Positions 32,867 to 41,831 are shown, numbered from the stretch's first letter. The stretch is 64,000 bases of DNA from Dehalobacter sp. CP (GCA_009910795.1 VMEE01000022.1:1-64000); one strand, 5' to 3'. Made by a program: numbers and translations. The notes: a model not told the origin generated them from the letters alone.

Positions 32867-34513
32867 TTATTTGATTGGTTCAAGGGTATTCCAGAAGTCC
32901 AGCGTCATATTAGCGATATATCCGCTCTCAATCCTTTCAGCGCTGTCCACCGGACCGTTGTAACCGAACCATTCGTCAAATTTGCGGGCTGCGTCTTTAA
33001 GCAGCGGTACCTGAGTGGAGATTCGGGCGATGTCATGGTTCCATTGTTTGATTTTATTCCAGGAACAGACGGCGATGCAGTTGGAGCATCCAGCGTTATG
33101 GGCAAACCAGGAGATACAGCGCTCGAAATTAACTTCCCACTTCTCGGTATAGGGGTTCTCGGAGGTTCCACAGTCCTCCGGCTGCAATATTTTGGGCGCG
33201 TCTTCGTGGGAAATGGCCTGTCCTGGACATGAGTCGCAGCATTTCTTGCAGAGGCGGCAGAACTCCCGCACGCCGAACTGCCGCGGCTTATCCGGGGTGA
33301 TTTCCAGATCGGTGTAGACTTTGGCCAGGCGCACCCTAGGCCCGTACTTCTGAGTGACAAGCAATCCATTGCGTCCTGCTTCCCCTAAGCCCGCCTGTAC
33401 GGCTGTCGGGACGCTCAGTCCGGTATCGTTTCCGCAGGGAACAGCACTGTAACCGAGCTGCCGGAGAAATACCGCCAACTTGTAAGATATTTCTCCCATT
33501 GCCGAATAGGCTTTGCCGGTGGTCGCTTCCACCAGCACCCCGGGAGAGCAGCGCATGGCGGCATAGTCTTCTTCGATGGCAATGACGATGACACTCTTTG
33601 GTGTGAAACCGGCGTATTTTTCCCAGTCCGCCTCGAAACGGTAATGCCCGAATACCTTGGCTTCATGGTTTGTCAGAAAGGCTCGGGCGTCGAAGGGCTG
33701 ATTGATGATTACGCCGTTGGGCTGTGGAAACGATTTGTATTTGATCCTGGCCCAGTCAGCATAGACCCAGCGCTCGTCGTAGGGCGCTACCCCGGCAAGA
33801 TCCGCCCCGAGGAAAATAGCTGCTTTCTTGATGGCTTTGTTGGCTTCTTCCGGGGAAGTGAATTTCCATTGTTTCCCGTTTTTCTGCATAGACAGCGCTG
33901 CCGAGCTGTCCCAATTATACATTCCGTCCACGAAAACAGGTTCCTTCGACCTTTCATTCGTTTCCGGATTGATGGGGTAACGCGAGATCAGGCCACCGGG
34001 TCCGCAAGCCGGGGCCGTGAACCCATTATAATTTCGCTCTACCGAAAAAGCTGCTTCAACCAAGGCTGATTCCAGTCGCCGATAACCGACCTCTTCTTCC
34101 CGGGGTGGGGACGCCAGCCCATTCGACATGGTGAAATAACGGACACCGGTTTCGTTCAGTGTCAGCGGTCGGCCTTTAATACCGAGCTGCTCCGCGTTCA
34201 GAAGAGGAAGGTCTTTGCCGGTGTCCTTTTTGCCGCTAATCTTGGAAACGTCGTCGTTGACGAACTTAATGGGGGGCTGATTCGGATCGAACAACCTCAT
34301 CCAGCCGACATTGAGGCTCGACATGCGTTGATACCGGCTGTCGACCTGATACGGAAAGTCCGTAGTCGTCGTGACAGGCGCCACGATGTCTGCTGCTTCC
34401 GCGACCATGGGATGCACGGCATCCTTGACTACAGCGGTCGAAGCAACGGCTGCCGCGGCTGCCCCCAGCAGCGAAGCCTTCAAGAATCCTCTCCTGTCCA
34501 TATTTTGTGCCAT
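32867..34513 (-). CDS. rdhA: Reductive dehalogenase catalytic subunit, PceA-type, second copy
   Basis: A 548-residue paralogue of 1491-3146. Tat motif DRRGFLKAS with an Ala-rich signal; first 4Fe-4S motif CRLCKKCCDSCP from about residue 419, second with C466 and CSNCIAVC. The C-terminal third is nearly the same as the first copy, while the middle (substrate-binding part) differs more, so a different substrate range is likely. Codon use is visibly more GC-rich than in the first copy. Start 34513 is chosen for GGAGGTATGTTT. It heads rdhA-rdhB-rdhC-rdhT-regulator and sits between insertion-sequence remnants, suggesting acquisition by transfer. Confidence 0.95.
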   Translation of the reverse strand: MAQNMDRRGFLKASLLGAAAAAVASTAVVKDAVHPMVAEAADIVAPVTTTTDFPYQVDSRYQRMSSLNVGWMRLFDPNQPPIKFVNDDVSKISGKKDTGKDLPLLNAEQLGIKGRPLTLNETGVRYFTMSNGLASPPREEEVGYRRLESALVEAAFSVERNYNGFTAPACGPGGLISRYPINPETNERSKEPVFVDGMYNWDSSAALSMQKNGKQWKFTSPEEANKAIKKAAIFLGADLAGVAPYDERWVYADWARIKYKSFPQPNGVIINQPFDARAFLTNHEAKVFGHYRFEADWEKYAGFTPKSVIVIAIEEDYAAMRCSPGVLVEATTGKAYSAMGEISYKLAVFLRQLGYSAVPCGNDTGLSVPTAVQAGLGEAGRNGLLVTQKYGPRVRLAKVYTDLEITPDKPRQFGVREFCRLCKKCCDSCPGQAISHEDAPKILQPEDCGTSENPYTEKWEVNFERCISWFAHNAGCSNCIAVCSWNKIKQWNHDIARISTQVPLLKDAARKFDEWFGYNGPVDSAERIESGYIANMTLDFWNTLEPIK

Positions 34514-34549
34514 AAACATACCTCCATTGATTAAGAATATTAATATTAC

Positions 34550-34597
34550 TAAGTTCATTATATTTCATTGTCAGGCAAGTACCTATATCGCTTGATA
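34550..34597 (-). promoter_or_regulatory. Candidate promoter of the second rdh operon
   Basis: On the minus strand -10 TATAAT at 34562-34557 predicts a start near 34550. TATC-GCTT-GATA (34586-34597, centre 34591.5) lies 41.5 bases upstream, the same place as the boxes before cprB and cprK. The site is inside the reading frame of an IS66 transposase relic, so it may be chance or a recruited promoter. Confidence 0.45.
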
Positions 34598-34900
34598 CAG
34601 GTCGCAGGCAAGTCTTTTAAGAATTCCATACGCTGACCATCAAATCTCTTTCTTTGGTAACTTTCGACCTGTTTTAAGTCTGGTTCTTTCGCTTTCGAAT
34701 CGGCCTCAGTTTCCGCCTCATTAAAAAAAGACAGCTGTCCCGATATAAGGACGGATGTCTTCTCAGAGCTTCTTCCATAAAGTTTACGTGTTAAAATGGT
34801 GAACAGATTCCAGGAGAAGTTTGTCTTCCTTCTCAGTTCGGATATACGATTTTCGAGAGTTTGGATCTGCTCGGCTTACTCATAAATCGTAAATCCTTTA
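34558..34900 (-). pseudogene. IS66-family transposase, N-terminal fragment
   Basis: The minus strand encodes TRKLYGRSSEKTSVLISGQL followed by SFFNEAETEADSKAKEPD and FLKDLPATCIKRYRYLPD, the usual N-terminal part of IS66 TnpC. It is broken by a stop at its 5' side (near 34880) and ends at TAA 34558. Confidence 0.8.
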
Positions 34901-35056
34901 CGCTTTTCATTGTATTAAGCATAACATAAAAATGTCAGAAAATTCAGTATTTACGAGGCCACTGAAAAAGTCAAAGAAGCAATTGCCTAAGAAGCAGTGG
35001 CTTCTTATTACGAAAAATGGGATAATTGAAGAGTAAAAAATGACTAAAAAGAGGGC

Positions 35057-35319
35057 TTGGAGAATGTTGCGGACAGACAATCAGATGAAATTATCAGAAT
35101 ATGGGAATCTATACGATGTAGTGGTCCAAAGGACAATCTGCTCAGAAAAATCAAAGAAAACATAGATTTCAGCTTTGTAAATCCTATATTAAAGAAACAA
35201 TACTGTGAAGCTTTTGGCAGGCTGGCGAAAGAGCCGGAGATGATGTTCAAAATTATGTTTTTAAAGCGCATGTATGATATGTCCGACGCGAGATGCAGTG
35301 TAATCCCCGGGTGTATCCC
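35057..35319 (+). pseudogene. IS1182-family transposase, N-terminal fragment
   Basis: From TTG 35057 the frame gives DNLLRKIKENIDFSFVNPIL, then KEPEMMFKIMFLKRMYDMSD, as in IS1182-family transposases. Similarity ends about 35295, shortly before the IS256 element border at 35320. Confidence 0.75.
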
Positions 35320-35370
35320 GAACTCTGTGTAAACTCCAAAATTGATGTAAAATAAGGCGAATATTTTATG

Positions 35371-35407
35371 GGAGCAATAGCTTGAATAAGTCTATCGCTC
35401 CTTTTGT
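35371..35407 (+). terminator. Terminator inside the IS256 element end
   Basis: GGAGCAATAG (35371-35380) pairs with CTATCGCTCC (35392-35401), followed on the plus strand by TTTTG. It would stop outside transcription entering the element antisense to the transposase. On the minus strand no T-run follows. Confidence 0.65.
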
Positions 35408-35412
35408 CTTGC

Positions 35413-35440
35413 ATTATACAAGAATACTACGGGTTGTCAA
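35413..35440 (-). promoter_or_regulatory. Outward promoter in the IS256 element
   Basis: On the minus strand perfect consensus boxes TTGACA (35440-35435) and TATAAT (35418-35413) with a 16-base spacer. It points out of the element towards the rdhABCT operon 900 bases away. Confidence 0.75.
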
Positions 35441-35453
35441 TCGACCCCAGATA

Positions 35454-35581
35454 AGACTTGATATGGGGGCGGCGGATGCTACCCTTAAGAACGGGATGGG
35501 GCTTACCCCAAAGGAATACATCCTTTGAGCCGCATCCCACGACCCATTGAAGCAGCCGCCGCAGGGTCCCATGTCAAGTCT
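35454..35581 (-). ncRNA. Highly structured 128-base element after the transposase gene
   Basis: Nested pairings: 35454-35467 with 35568-35581 (14 pairs, one G-U), 35469-35480 with 35551-35562 (GCGGCGG core, one mismatch), GGGATG 35493-35498 with CATCCC 35533-35538, and CAAAGGA 35509-35515 with TCCTTTG 35521-35527. It lies between the transposase stop and the outward promoter. No known RNA family is recognised. Confidence 0.5.
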
Positions 35582-35598
35582 CTGCCCCAGAGCGGGTT

Positions 35599-36843
35599 TT
35601 AGCTGAATTGCTCCAATCGGTCTTCAAAATAGATTTGCAGTTGGGAATGAATTAGCCCCCAATCCTGCCTCCGGCCAGTCCATTTTTTCGTTATATCCAT
35701 CATGGCCAGATAAAGCATTTTCAGTAAGCTGTCGTCGGTTGGAAAGACGGATTTGCTTTTAGTGACTTTGCGGAGCTGACGATTAAAGCCTTCAATAGCG
35801 TTTGTGGTGTAAATCAGCTTTCGAACTTCCTGGGGATATTTGAAGTAGGTGGCTAAATTGGCCCAGTGCGTTCGCCAGGATACCGCGATTTTGGGATATT
35901 TGCTTCCCCATTTCTCATCAAAGGCATCAAGCTCATAAAGGGCGGTTTGTTCATCAATAGCTGCGTAAATATTCTTCAGATCGGCAATGAGAGCCTTGAT
36001 GTCTTTGTAGGAAACGAACTTCGTTGTGTTCCGGATCTGATGGATGATGCACTGCTGAATTTCTGTCTTGGGAAATACGGCTTCAATGGCGCTGGTGAAA
36101 CCTGTGAGACCGTCTACGCAGGCAATGAGGATATCTTCTACGCCACGGTTTTTGATCCCGTTCATCACGGAGAGCCAGAATTTTGCGCTTTCATTCTCGC
36201 CGACCCACATGCCCAGTACATCTTTGACACCGTCCATCTGGATACCGATGGCGATATACACAGCTTTCTTGACGATCTGACCCTCACTGCGCACATGGAA
36301 GTGGATGGCGTCCATAAATACGACTGTATAAATACTTTCCAGCGGGCGGCTTTGCCATTCTTTTACTACCGGCAGGATTTTATCGGTGACACGGCTTACG
36401 GTACTGTCGGATACTTCAATACCATAAATTTCACGTATATGACTTTCGATATCTCCGGTGGTCATTCCTTTGGCATACATGGATAGAATCTTTTCTTCAA
36501 TGTCTCCTGAGAGTGTTGTCTGCTGCTTTTTGATGATCTGCGGCTCGAATTCGCCTTTGCGGTCACGGGGGATGGAAATATCCATATCTCCCAGGCTAGT
36601 CTTTACGGTCTTTTCGCTATAACCGTTCCGGCTGTTGTCTGTTTCTTTATTCCGGTAGTCGTATCTGCTATAGCCCAGTTCGTCTTCCATCTCTGCTTCC
36701 AGGCCGTTTTCCAGGACGGTACTGACCATTTCTTTGAATAGATCCTGTACTCCTGAAACATCGTTGATTCCTGCTGCCTGCAGCATCTCCAGTAACTTTT
36801 TACGTTGTTCTCTTCTCTCAGGGGTGATTCTCCTCTTGGCCAT
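35599..36843 (-). CDS. IS256-family transposase
   Basis: A 414-residue mutator/IS256-type transposase: VSTVLENGLEAEMEDELGYS near the N-terminus, DMDISIPRDRKGEFEPQIIK, the catalytic region VVFMDAIHFHVRSEG (first Asp) and ACVDGLTGFTSAIEAVFP (second Asp), and TNAIEGFNRQLRKVTKSK with the final Glu. It is full length with no stop or shift, so probably active or recently active. Its start is 60 bases inside the right end. Confidence 0.95.
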   Translation of the reverse strand: MAKRRITPERREQRKKLLEMLQAAGINDVSGVQDLFKEMVSTVLENGLEAEMEDELGYSRYDYRNKETDNSRNGYSEKTVKTSLGDMDISIPRDRKGEFEPQIIKKQQTTLSGDIEEKILSMYAKGMTTGDIESHIREIYGIEVSDSTVSRVTDKILPVVKEWQSRPLESIYTVVFMDAIHFHVRSEGQIVKKAVYIAIGIQMDGVKDVLGMWVGENESAKFWLSVMNGIKNRGVEDILIACVDGLTGFTSAIEAVFPKTEIQQCIIHQIRNTTKFVSYKDIKALIADLKNIYAAIDEQTALYELDAFDEKWGSKYPKIAVSWRTHWANLATYFKYPQEVRKLIYTTNAIEGFNRQLRKVTKSKSVFPTDDSLLKMLYLAMMDITKKWTGRRQDWGLIHSQLQIYFEDRLEQFS

Positions 36844-36903
36844 AAATAAAAACCTCCATGTGATGCTCTTATCTTACACCACTCTGGAGGTTTACACAAA
36901 ATC

Positions 36904-37330
36904 TGAAACGGTCTCGAATCCCCACTCGATCTTAACCTTTTCTAGTCCTTTTAGCAGGAATCTTCGCATGCCGTGGTTCCCTTTAATGTCCCCAAAGACA
37001 CTCTCAACCTCGACCGGTCTTAAGCTTCTCATACGCAAACCTTCTTCTGAGCACAGATTCCTACGGGGCTGTTCTTTATAGGCATTAAGTTTACGTATAC
37101 GCATAAACCAATAACTTGGTCATCATGACAGGGTGAAAACTGGAACGTCCGCCTCCAGGATATTTGGCAAACAAGGGTTCAATATTCATTTGGTCGATGG
37201 CACTACTTACAACTCGGGCGACATGATTTTGAGAAATCAGGCTGCCGATGCTTAAAGGCAGTGTTTGTTGTTCCTGCACATAAGGTTTAAATACTTTCTT
37301 GGTATGTACTTTCTGCCCTTTCTTAGACAT
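36904..37330 (-). pseudogene. IS1182-family transposase with large internal deletion
   Basis: ATG 37330 starts an N-terminus (TLPLSIGSLISQNHVARVVS ... HPVMMTKLLVYAYT) that stops at 37091; directly after it a C-terminal piece reads LCSEEGLRMRSLRPVEVESV, FGDIKGNHGMRRFLLKGLE. Several hundred codons between are gone, and the last codons are cut by the IS256 element at 36903. Confidence 0.85.
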
Positions 37331-37725
37331 TCAAATACCTCCAAATATGGCATTATTTATATCTATAGACATTATACCACATTAACGTCAAAATATCTCC
37401 CTATATCTGCTGATTTCTTCAAATATTGCAGACTTGCACAGATTCACAAGCGGACGTTAGTGGCAGCAGCGTTAAAAAACAGAAATCCTCAGCATTAAAG
37501 CATGCCAACGGTTAACTTGCAGTAAGCAGCGGGGTTTTGGATATTAGCGAGGGTTTCTGTTTTTAGCTGCGAGAACGGGGGAGCGGTGGACTGTGCGAGT
37601 CTGCACTACCCCAAAAAGGAAAGACGCCAGTTTTTATTATTTAACTTGTCTACCTAGTAGGGAGCATATCAATCTTTGTCTGTAGCAGCTTTTTTTGTTA
37701 TTCATTATTCGAGATATTTTTTCTA
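37331..37725. other. Gene-free stretch with a long inverted repeat
   Basis: Arms of about 22 bases face each other: 37466-37490 (GCAGC ... ACAGAAATCCTC) and 37549-37570 (GAGGGTTTCTGT ... GCTGC). It may be a decayed MITE or a transcript end. No gene is seen. Confidence 0.5.
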
Positions 37726-38511
37726 TCACATATCCATTTTATTCTCAAGCAAATAAGCGGAGACACAAAAGAAAACGGCACCCAGCACCACCTGAATCAA
37801 AATTTGAATCGAAAGAAATGTATAACTTGGCACTCCTGGACCGATCATCGAATTGGCATTAAAGATATCCACTGTCAACGTGTTTGTTATGGCACTGTCA
37901 GCCCAAGCTAACAGCATAAAGATGATGAAGCTGATCAAACCGCCGAATTTCCTCTCGGCAAGAATGCTCTTACGAATGGATATGGCAGCATAGATCATTA
38001 AAAACAAGCCTACAATCGATACAAACATCATCAACAGACTCACTGCAAAATAAGAAGTCAGATTAATCCCTTCCAGATGGACTTGACTGATAACCTTAGA
38101 AAAGAAATCACTTCCGACCAAAGCCCGAAGAGGCCCTCCGTAAAACCCCATAAAGCTGCCCGCAAGCAGCAGAATATAGACCAGTAGAAACAGTAATCCT
38201 TCCAATATTGCAGTAACAACCTTGCTCCCAAGGATTTTGTAGCCACTGTTCGGTGTCAGCATAAACATATATCCTGTCTTATGATCAAGATCGCGGCTGT
38301 ACATCATAATCACATCAATAATATACAGCACAAAAAAGATGCCAAGTATTCCTGAAAAAAATGCCCCCAGCACAATCATCTGTTCTTCGGGTGTATGCGT
38401 ACCGATTTGTAGCTTCACCAAAACAAATGCATTCAGGATCAGGACAATGGCCATAAAAATGCCCAACACCCTCCATTTTCGGATAAATTCATATTTAATC
38501 AGATTAACCAT
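37726..38511 (-). CDS. ABC-2 type transporter permease
   Basis: A 261-residue membrane protein with six helices, the first after KYEFIRKWR, as in the membrane subunits of YtrA-type or CcmB-like ABC-2 exporters. Start 38511 follows AAGGAGGTTTACC and overlaps the ATPase stop by 8 bases. Together with the ATPase and a GntR regulator it forms a three-gene operon, a common arrangement for cell-envelope stress exporters; the cargo is unknown. Confidence 0.88.
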   Translation of the reverse strand: MVNLIKYEFIRKWRVLGIFMAIVLILNAFVLVKLQIGTHTPEEQMIVLGAFFSGILGIFFVLYIIDVIMMYSRDLDHKTGYMFMLTPNSGYKILGSKVVTAILEGLLFLLVYILLLAGSFMGFYGGPLRALVGSDFFSKVISQVHLEGINLTSYFAVSLLMMFVSIVGLFLMIYAAISIRKSILAERKFGGLISFIIFMLLAWADSAITNTLTVDIFNANSMIGPGVPSYTFLSIQILIQVVLGAVFFCVSAYLLENKMDM

Positions 38512-39202
38512 GGTAAACCTCCTTATACAGTGCCTCAATTGAACAGGATTTCTCCAGTCTGAATTTTTCCGCATCACCGGCTAGTACAACCGTTCCGCGG
38601 TCCAGGAAAATTACTTCATCCAGAACCGTTTCCAACTCACTAACCAAATGGCTGGAAATAATCACTGCACAATCATCCCGGAACGCACCCATGATCATCT
38701 TTATAATTTTTTCCCTGGAAATAGGGTCGATTCCATTCAGCGGTTCGTCCAGCAGATATAGTCTGGCCTTCCGGGCCATCGTCACAGCCAGCTTGAGTCT
38801 GGCTTTCATACCTGTAGACAGGCTGCTGACCTTCATCTCTTCCTGCAATTCCATAAACGTTAAATATTCCAATGCTTTATTCCGGTCAAAGTCTTCATAC
38901 ATGTCGGCGTAAAAATCAAGGATCCTATTAATTTTCATCCAGCCAAACAAAAAATCATCCGTTGGCATAAAAGCCGTGAGTTTTTTGGTTTCTGCCCCGA
39001 TGGGGTAATCCATAACCGTCATTCTACCGGAGGTTGGTTTAAAAAGCCCTGCGGCAATCTTGAAAAAAGTGGTTTTCCCGCTGCCGTTAGGACCGAGCAG
39101 CCCGTATACTTTGCCCTCTTCAATCTGCAGATCCAGGTCACGCAGTGCCTTGTTCCGAAAAAATCCTTTACTGACATTTTCAGCAACTAATACAGATGTC
39201 AT
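38504..39202 (-). CDS. ABC transporter ATPase
   Basis: A 232-residue ATPase: Walker A GPNGSGKTT, signature LSTGMKARLKLAVTMA, Walker B LYLLDEPL, switch SSHLVSELE. It is the energy subunit for the permease at 37726. Its ATG overlaps the regulator stop (ATGA). Confidence 0.93.
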   Translation of the reverse strand: MTSVLVAENVSKGFFRNKALRDLDLQIEEGKVYGLLGPNGSGKTTFFKIAAGLFKPTSGRMTVMDYPIGAETKKLTAFMPTDDFLFGWMKINRILDFYADMYEDFDRNKALEYLTFMELQEEMKVSSLSTGMKARLKLAVTMARKARLYLLDEPLNGIDPISREKIIKMIMGAFRDDCAVIISSHLVSELETVLDEVIFLDRGTVVLAGDAEKFRLEKSCSIEALYKEVYHG

Positions 39203-39567
39203 TGAACAGCCCCCTTATCCAGCCTGCTTTTTATCAGCTCGATCATTTCATTGGATGAGAATCCGAGCTCCTGCATCCCTTTGACAAAATTCCTAATCAT
39301 CTCTTCGGCCATTTCTCTCTTCATATTTTCCACCTTTTCTTTGGATTCTGTGATAAATGTCCCGACTCCCCGCTTCGTAAATGTGATACCTTCCCGTTCC
39401 AGCTCCCCAAAAACCCGTACCATGGTATTGGGATTCACATTCAAGTTCTGGGCATATTCCCTCGCAGAAAGCAGCTTCTCCCCTAAGTCTAGTTTGCCAT
39501 GGATAATATCCTTTTTAATATGGTTCATGATCTGAACATAGATGGGTACATTGTTTTCAAAATTCAC
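39199..39567 (-). CDS. GntR-family (YtrA-type) transcriptional regulator
   Basis: A 122-residue short GntR regulator: winged helix IYVQIMNHIKKDIIHGKLDL, LLSAREYAQNLNVNPNTMVR, REGITFTKRGVGTFI and then a short helical tail, the YtrA subclass that represses neighbouring ABC exporter genes. GTG start at 39567 behind AGAGGTGAGCAT; the longer frame to 39678 runs through the operator. It likely represses its own operon through the palindrome at 39581-39616. Confidence 0.9.
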   Translation of the reverse strand: MNFENNVPIYVQIMNHIKKDIIHGKLDLGEKLLSAREYAQNLNVNPNTMVRVFGELEREGITFTKRGVGTFITESKEKVENMKREMAEEMIRNFVKGMQELGFSSNEMIELIKSRLDKGAVQ

Positions 39568-39580
39568 ATGCTCACCTCTA

Positions 39581-39616
39581 TTCACTAGTTTACTATTTAT
39601 ATAGTAAACTAGTGAA
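39581..39616 (-). promoter_or_regulatory. Palindromic operator of the GntR/ABC operon
   Basis: Two 16-base arms (TTCACTAGTTTACTAT and its complement) around TTAT, with one centre mismatch. It starts 13 bases before the regulator start codon. AGT-x-TACT-type half sites fit YtrA regulators. Confidence 0.75.
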
Positions 39617-39662
39617 GTGAACGTGTCAAGCAATTCTCTACGAATGATTGATTGGCCGTCAA

Positions 39663-39696
39663 AAAGACCGATTAACATTGCTGAAGATCGGTCTTT
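39663..39696 (-). terminator. Terminator of the hemerythrin gene
   Basis: AAAGACCGAT (39663-39672) pairs with ATCGGTCTTT (39687-39696), and the minus strand continues as TTTTTGACGG. Confidence 0.85.
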
Positions 39697-39731
39697 GCAG
39701 ATAAAATATAATTAAGATGTAGCTTATGGAC

Positions 39732-40124
39732 CTATTTAGCTTGCAGTTGTTTATCACTTTGCAAGATGTGGTTTAGAACCCAGTCGAAGATAAATATCAT
39801 CAACTCTCGAATAAACTGATTTTGGTTTTCATCCATTTTATCGAGTTCAATACTTTCGATTTTATCGATAAAATCATCATGCTCAACTTTTTGGCTAAAA
39901 TATCTTGGGTATTTGATTTCCAGCATATATTCTTCTTCACATTTAAAGTGATATATTGTATATTCTTTTAGTTGTAAGATGATTGAGGCAATTTTGTCGT
40001 ATTTATCGTCTAACATATAGTTTTCCAACAGATCATAGATCTTGTTGCCAATCGTAAAAAGCTGCCGGTGCTGCTGATCAATGGTTTCTACACCAATTGA
40101 ATATTCTTCTTTCCACTCTAACAT
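39732..40124 (-). CDS. Bacteriohemerythrin
   Basis: A 130-residue hemerythrin-family four-helix protein that binds O2 at a di-iron site. Ligand residues are visible: His in DQQHRQLF, H-x-x-x-E in HFKCEEE, His in KVEHDDF, and the late H-x-x-x-x-D in NHILQSD. In an anaerobe it probably serves in O2 sensing, scavenging or delivery. A single-gene unit. Confidence 0.92.
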   Translation of the reverse strand: MLEWKEEYSIGVETIDQQHRQLFTIGNKIYDLLENYMLDDKYDKIASIILQLKEYTIYHFKCEEEYMLEIKYPRYFSQKVEHDDFIDKIESIELDKMDENQNQFIRELMIFIFDWVLNHILQSDKQLQAK

Positions 40125-40376
40125 TTTTTTCCACTCTTTTTGTGTTTAAACAACGTGTATAAAGGTGATAATTCTTTATAAGTGTCAAATCTCCTTCCAT
40201 TCTATAAAGTAACTATAAATAAATAATTAATACAAATTATCCGGGAATTTTGCATGTCAGATTAAGATATACGAAATCAGCTCTTTTCAGAAAACAGACC
40301 CGTATTCTAAAAACATGAAAGCCAAGTCTAAAAATATAATAATTGAAATGATAGCAGAGCTATTGATAGGAGAATT

Positions 40377-41831
40377 ATGGATAACCTTAAGCAAATTATC
40401 ACGTCACAGCAAGAAGATATGATCAAATCCCTCCAGGAATGTCTCAGAATCAAAAGCATTACAGGCCAGCAGGATGGGGTCATCGAGGTTTTGGAATTTT
40501 ATCTCGGTCTCGCTCAGAAAATGGGCTTTAAGGCCTCTAATTTGGATAATCTGGGCGGGATCATCGAATTCGGGCAGGGAGATAAGACCATTGGCATGAT
40601 CGTCCATCTGGACACGGTACCCGAGGGAACCGGCTGGAATCATCCTCCTTTCGAAGGAGAGCTTCAGGACGGAAAAATCTTTGGGCGGGGAGCGATTGAT
40701 GATAAAGGACCAGCGATCGCCGTCCTCTATGCGCTGAAAGCAGTCAAAATGGCCGGGATCCATCCCTGCTGCAAAGTACAGATCATTATCGGTCTGGACG
40801 AGGAAAATGTCTGGAATACGACGCCTAAACTGCTCGAAAAAATTGAAGAACCGGATTTTTCTTTTGTGCCTGATTCTGTATTTCCGGTTGTCTGTGCCGA
40901 AAAAGGACTACTCTGGCTGGAGCTGAAAAAAGAATTCCGGAAAGATACGAATCAGCTGGACGGCCGGCAGGGCCATAAGGACCGGCAAAGCCGGCAGAAT
41001 TACCAGAACCGACAAAACGGGCAGTCTTCCATGACAGTCAAACAGCTTTCCGGCGGAGCAGATTCCCTGAATATTGTCCCTGACTTTTGCGAGGCAGTCC
41101 TGACTGCTGATCTGAGTCAGGTCCAAAGTGTCCGCCAGGCGTTAAAAACTTTTCTTGCTGAGACCAAGTATGATCTTCAAGCTGAGGAGCAAGAGGAAGG
41201 GCTCAAGCTTATTTCCCGCGGCAAGTCCGTCCATGCCTTTAACTGTCAGGAAGGTAGCAATGCAATCTCCCAGCTCATCGTATTTCTCAGCAGGCTCCAT
41301 ATTGATGAAGATCAAAAAAACTTTATCAGGATCTATGCTGAGAAAATTGGTATGCAATGCTTTGGCGAAGCCCTGGGCCTTGATCTCGAGGATAAGCTGA
41401 CCGGAAAGCTTACGTTAAGCCCCGGTTATATCCAGATGGATCCGGCTTCCGTCGACCTGAAAATGGATCTGCGCTTTCCGTCCAGCCATCACCTGAAGGA
41501 AGTCCGGTCTCTAGTGGAATCAGCATTCGCTGTTTTTCAGGCAGATCTTGCGGTTTTGGATGCACTCGAGTCTTTGAATTTCCCGGAGGATGACCCACAT
41601 ATCCGTAAACTGATTCAGGTATACCAGGATCACACCGGAGACAAAGAAGCCCATCCCCTTGGGATGGGCGGTACTACCTTTGCCAAAGCATTTCAGCGGG
41701 CGGTTGCGTTTGGTCCTTCCTTCCCCGGAATGCCCAAAATCGAGCACCAGCCGAATGAATATATGGGAACGGATCATCTGATTAGCTGCACGGAGATTTA
41801 TGCCCGGGCGATCGTCGAACTAACCCGGTGA
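40377..41831 (+). CDS. M20-family dipeptidase (PepV/Sapep-like)
   Basis: A 484-residue zinc peptidase. Metal ligands: HLDT (H78, D80), GRGAIDDKGP (D109), GLDEENVW (catalytic E142/E143) and the C-terminal HPLGMGGTTFAKAF and EHQPNE. It likely cleaves dipeptides. Residues about 190-218 are a hydrophilic, Gln/Arg/Asn-rich insertion of repeat-like character that other family members lack. The ATG follows TAGGAGAATT with short spacing. Confidence 0.88.
   Translation: MDNLKQIITSQQEDMIKSLQECLRIKSITGQQDGVIEVLEFYLGLAQKMGFKASNLDNLGGIIEFGQGDKTIGMIVHLDTVPEGTGWNHPPFEGELQDGKIFGRGAIDDKGPAIAVLYALKAVKMAGIHPCCKVQIIIGLDEENVWNTTPKLLEKIEEPDFSFVPDSVFPVVCAEKGLLWLELKKEFRKDTNQLDGRQGHKDRQSRQNYQNRQNGQSSMTVKQLSGGADSLNIVPDFCEAVLTADLSQVQSVRQALKTFLAETKYDLQAEEQEEGLKLISRGKSVHAFNCQEGSNAISQLIVFLSRLHIDEDQKNFIRIYAEKIGMQCFGEALGLDLEDKLTGKLTLSPGYIQMDPASVDLKMDLRFPSSHHLKEVRSLVESAFAVFQADLAVLDALESLNFPEDDPHIRKLIQVYQDHTGDKEAHPLGMGGTTFAKAFQRAVAFGPSFPGMPKIEHQPNEYMGTDHLISCTEIYARAIVELTR

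Larger units (their letters stand above)
35320..36903 (-). mobile_element. IS256-family insertion sequence
   Basis: Imperfect inverted ends: GAACTCTGTGTAAACTCC at 35320 and, as reverse complement at 36903, GATTTTGTGTAAACCTCC. The flanking 8-mers TGTATCCC and TGAAACGG differ, so no target duplication remains, implying later rearrangement or recombination between copies. Confidence 0.85.

Noticed and set aside
35866..36486. 206-codon plus-strand frame opposite the IS256 transposase
   Set aside because: Antisense of a well supported transposase; no start signal.
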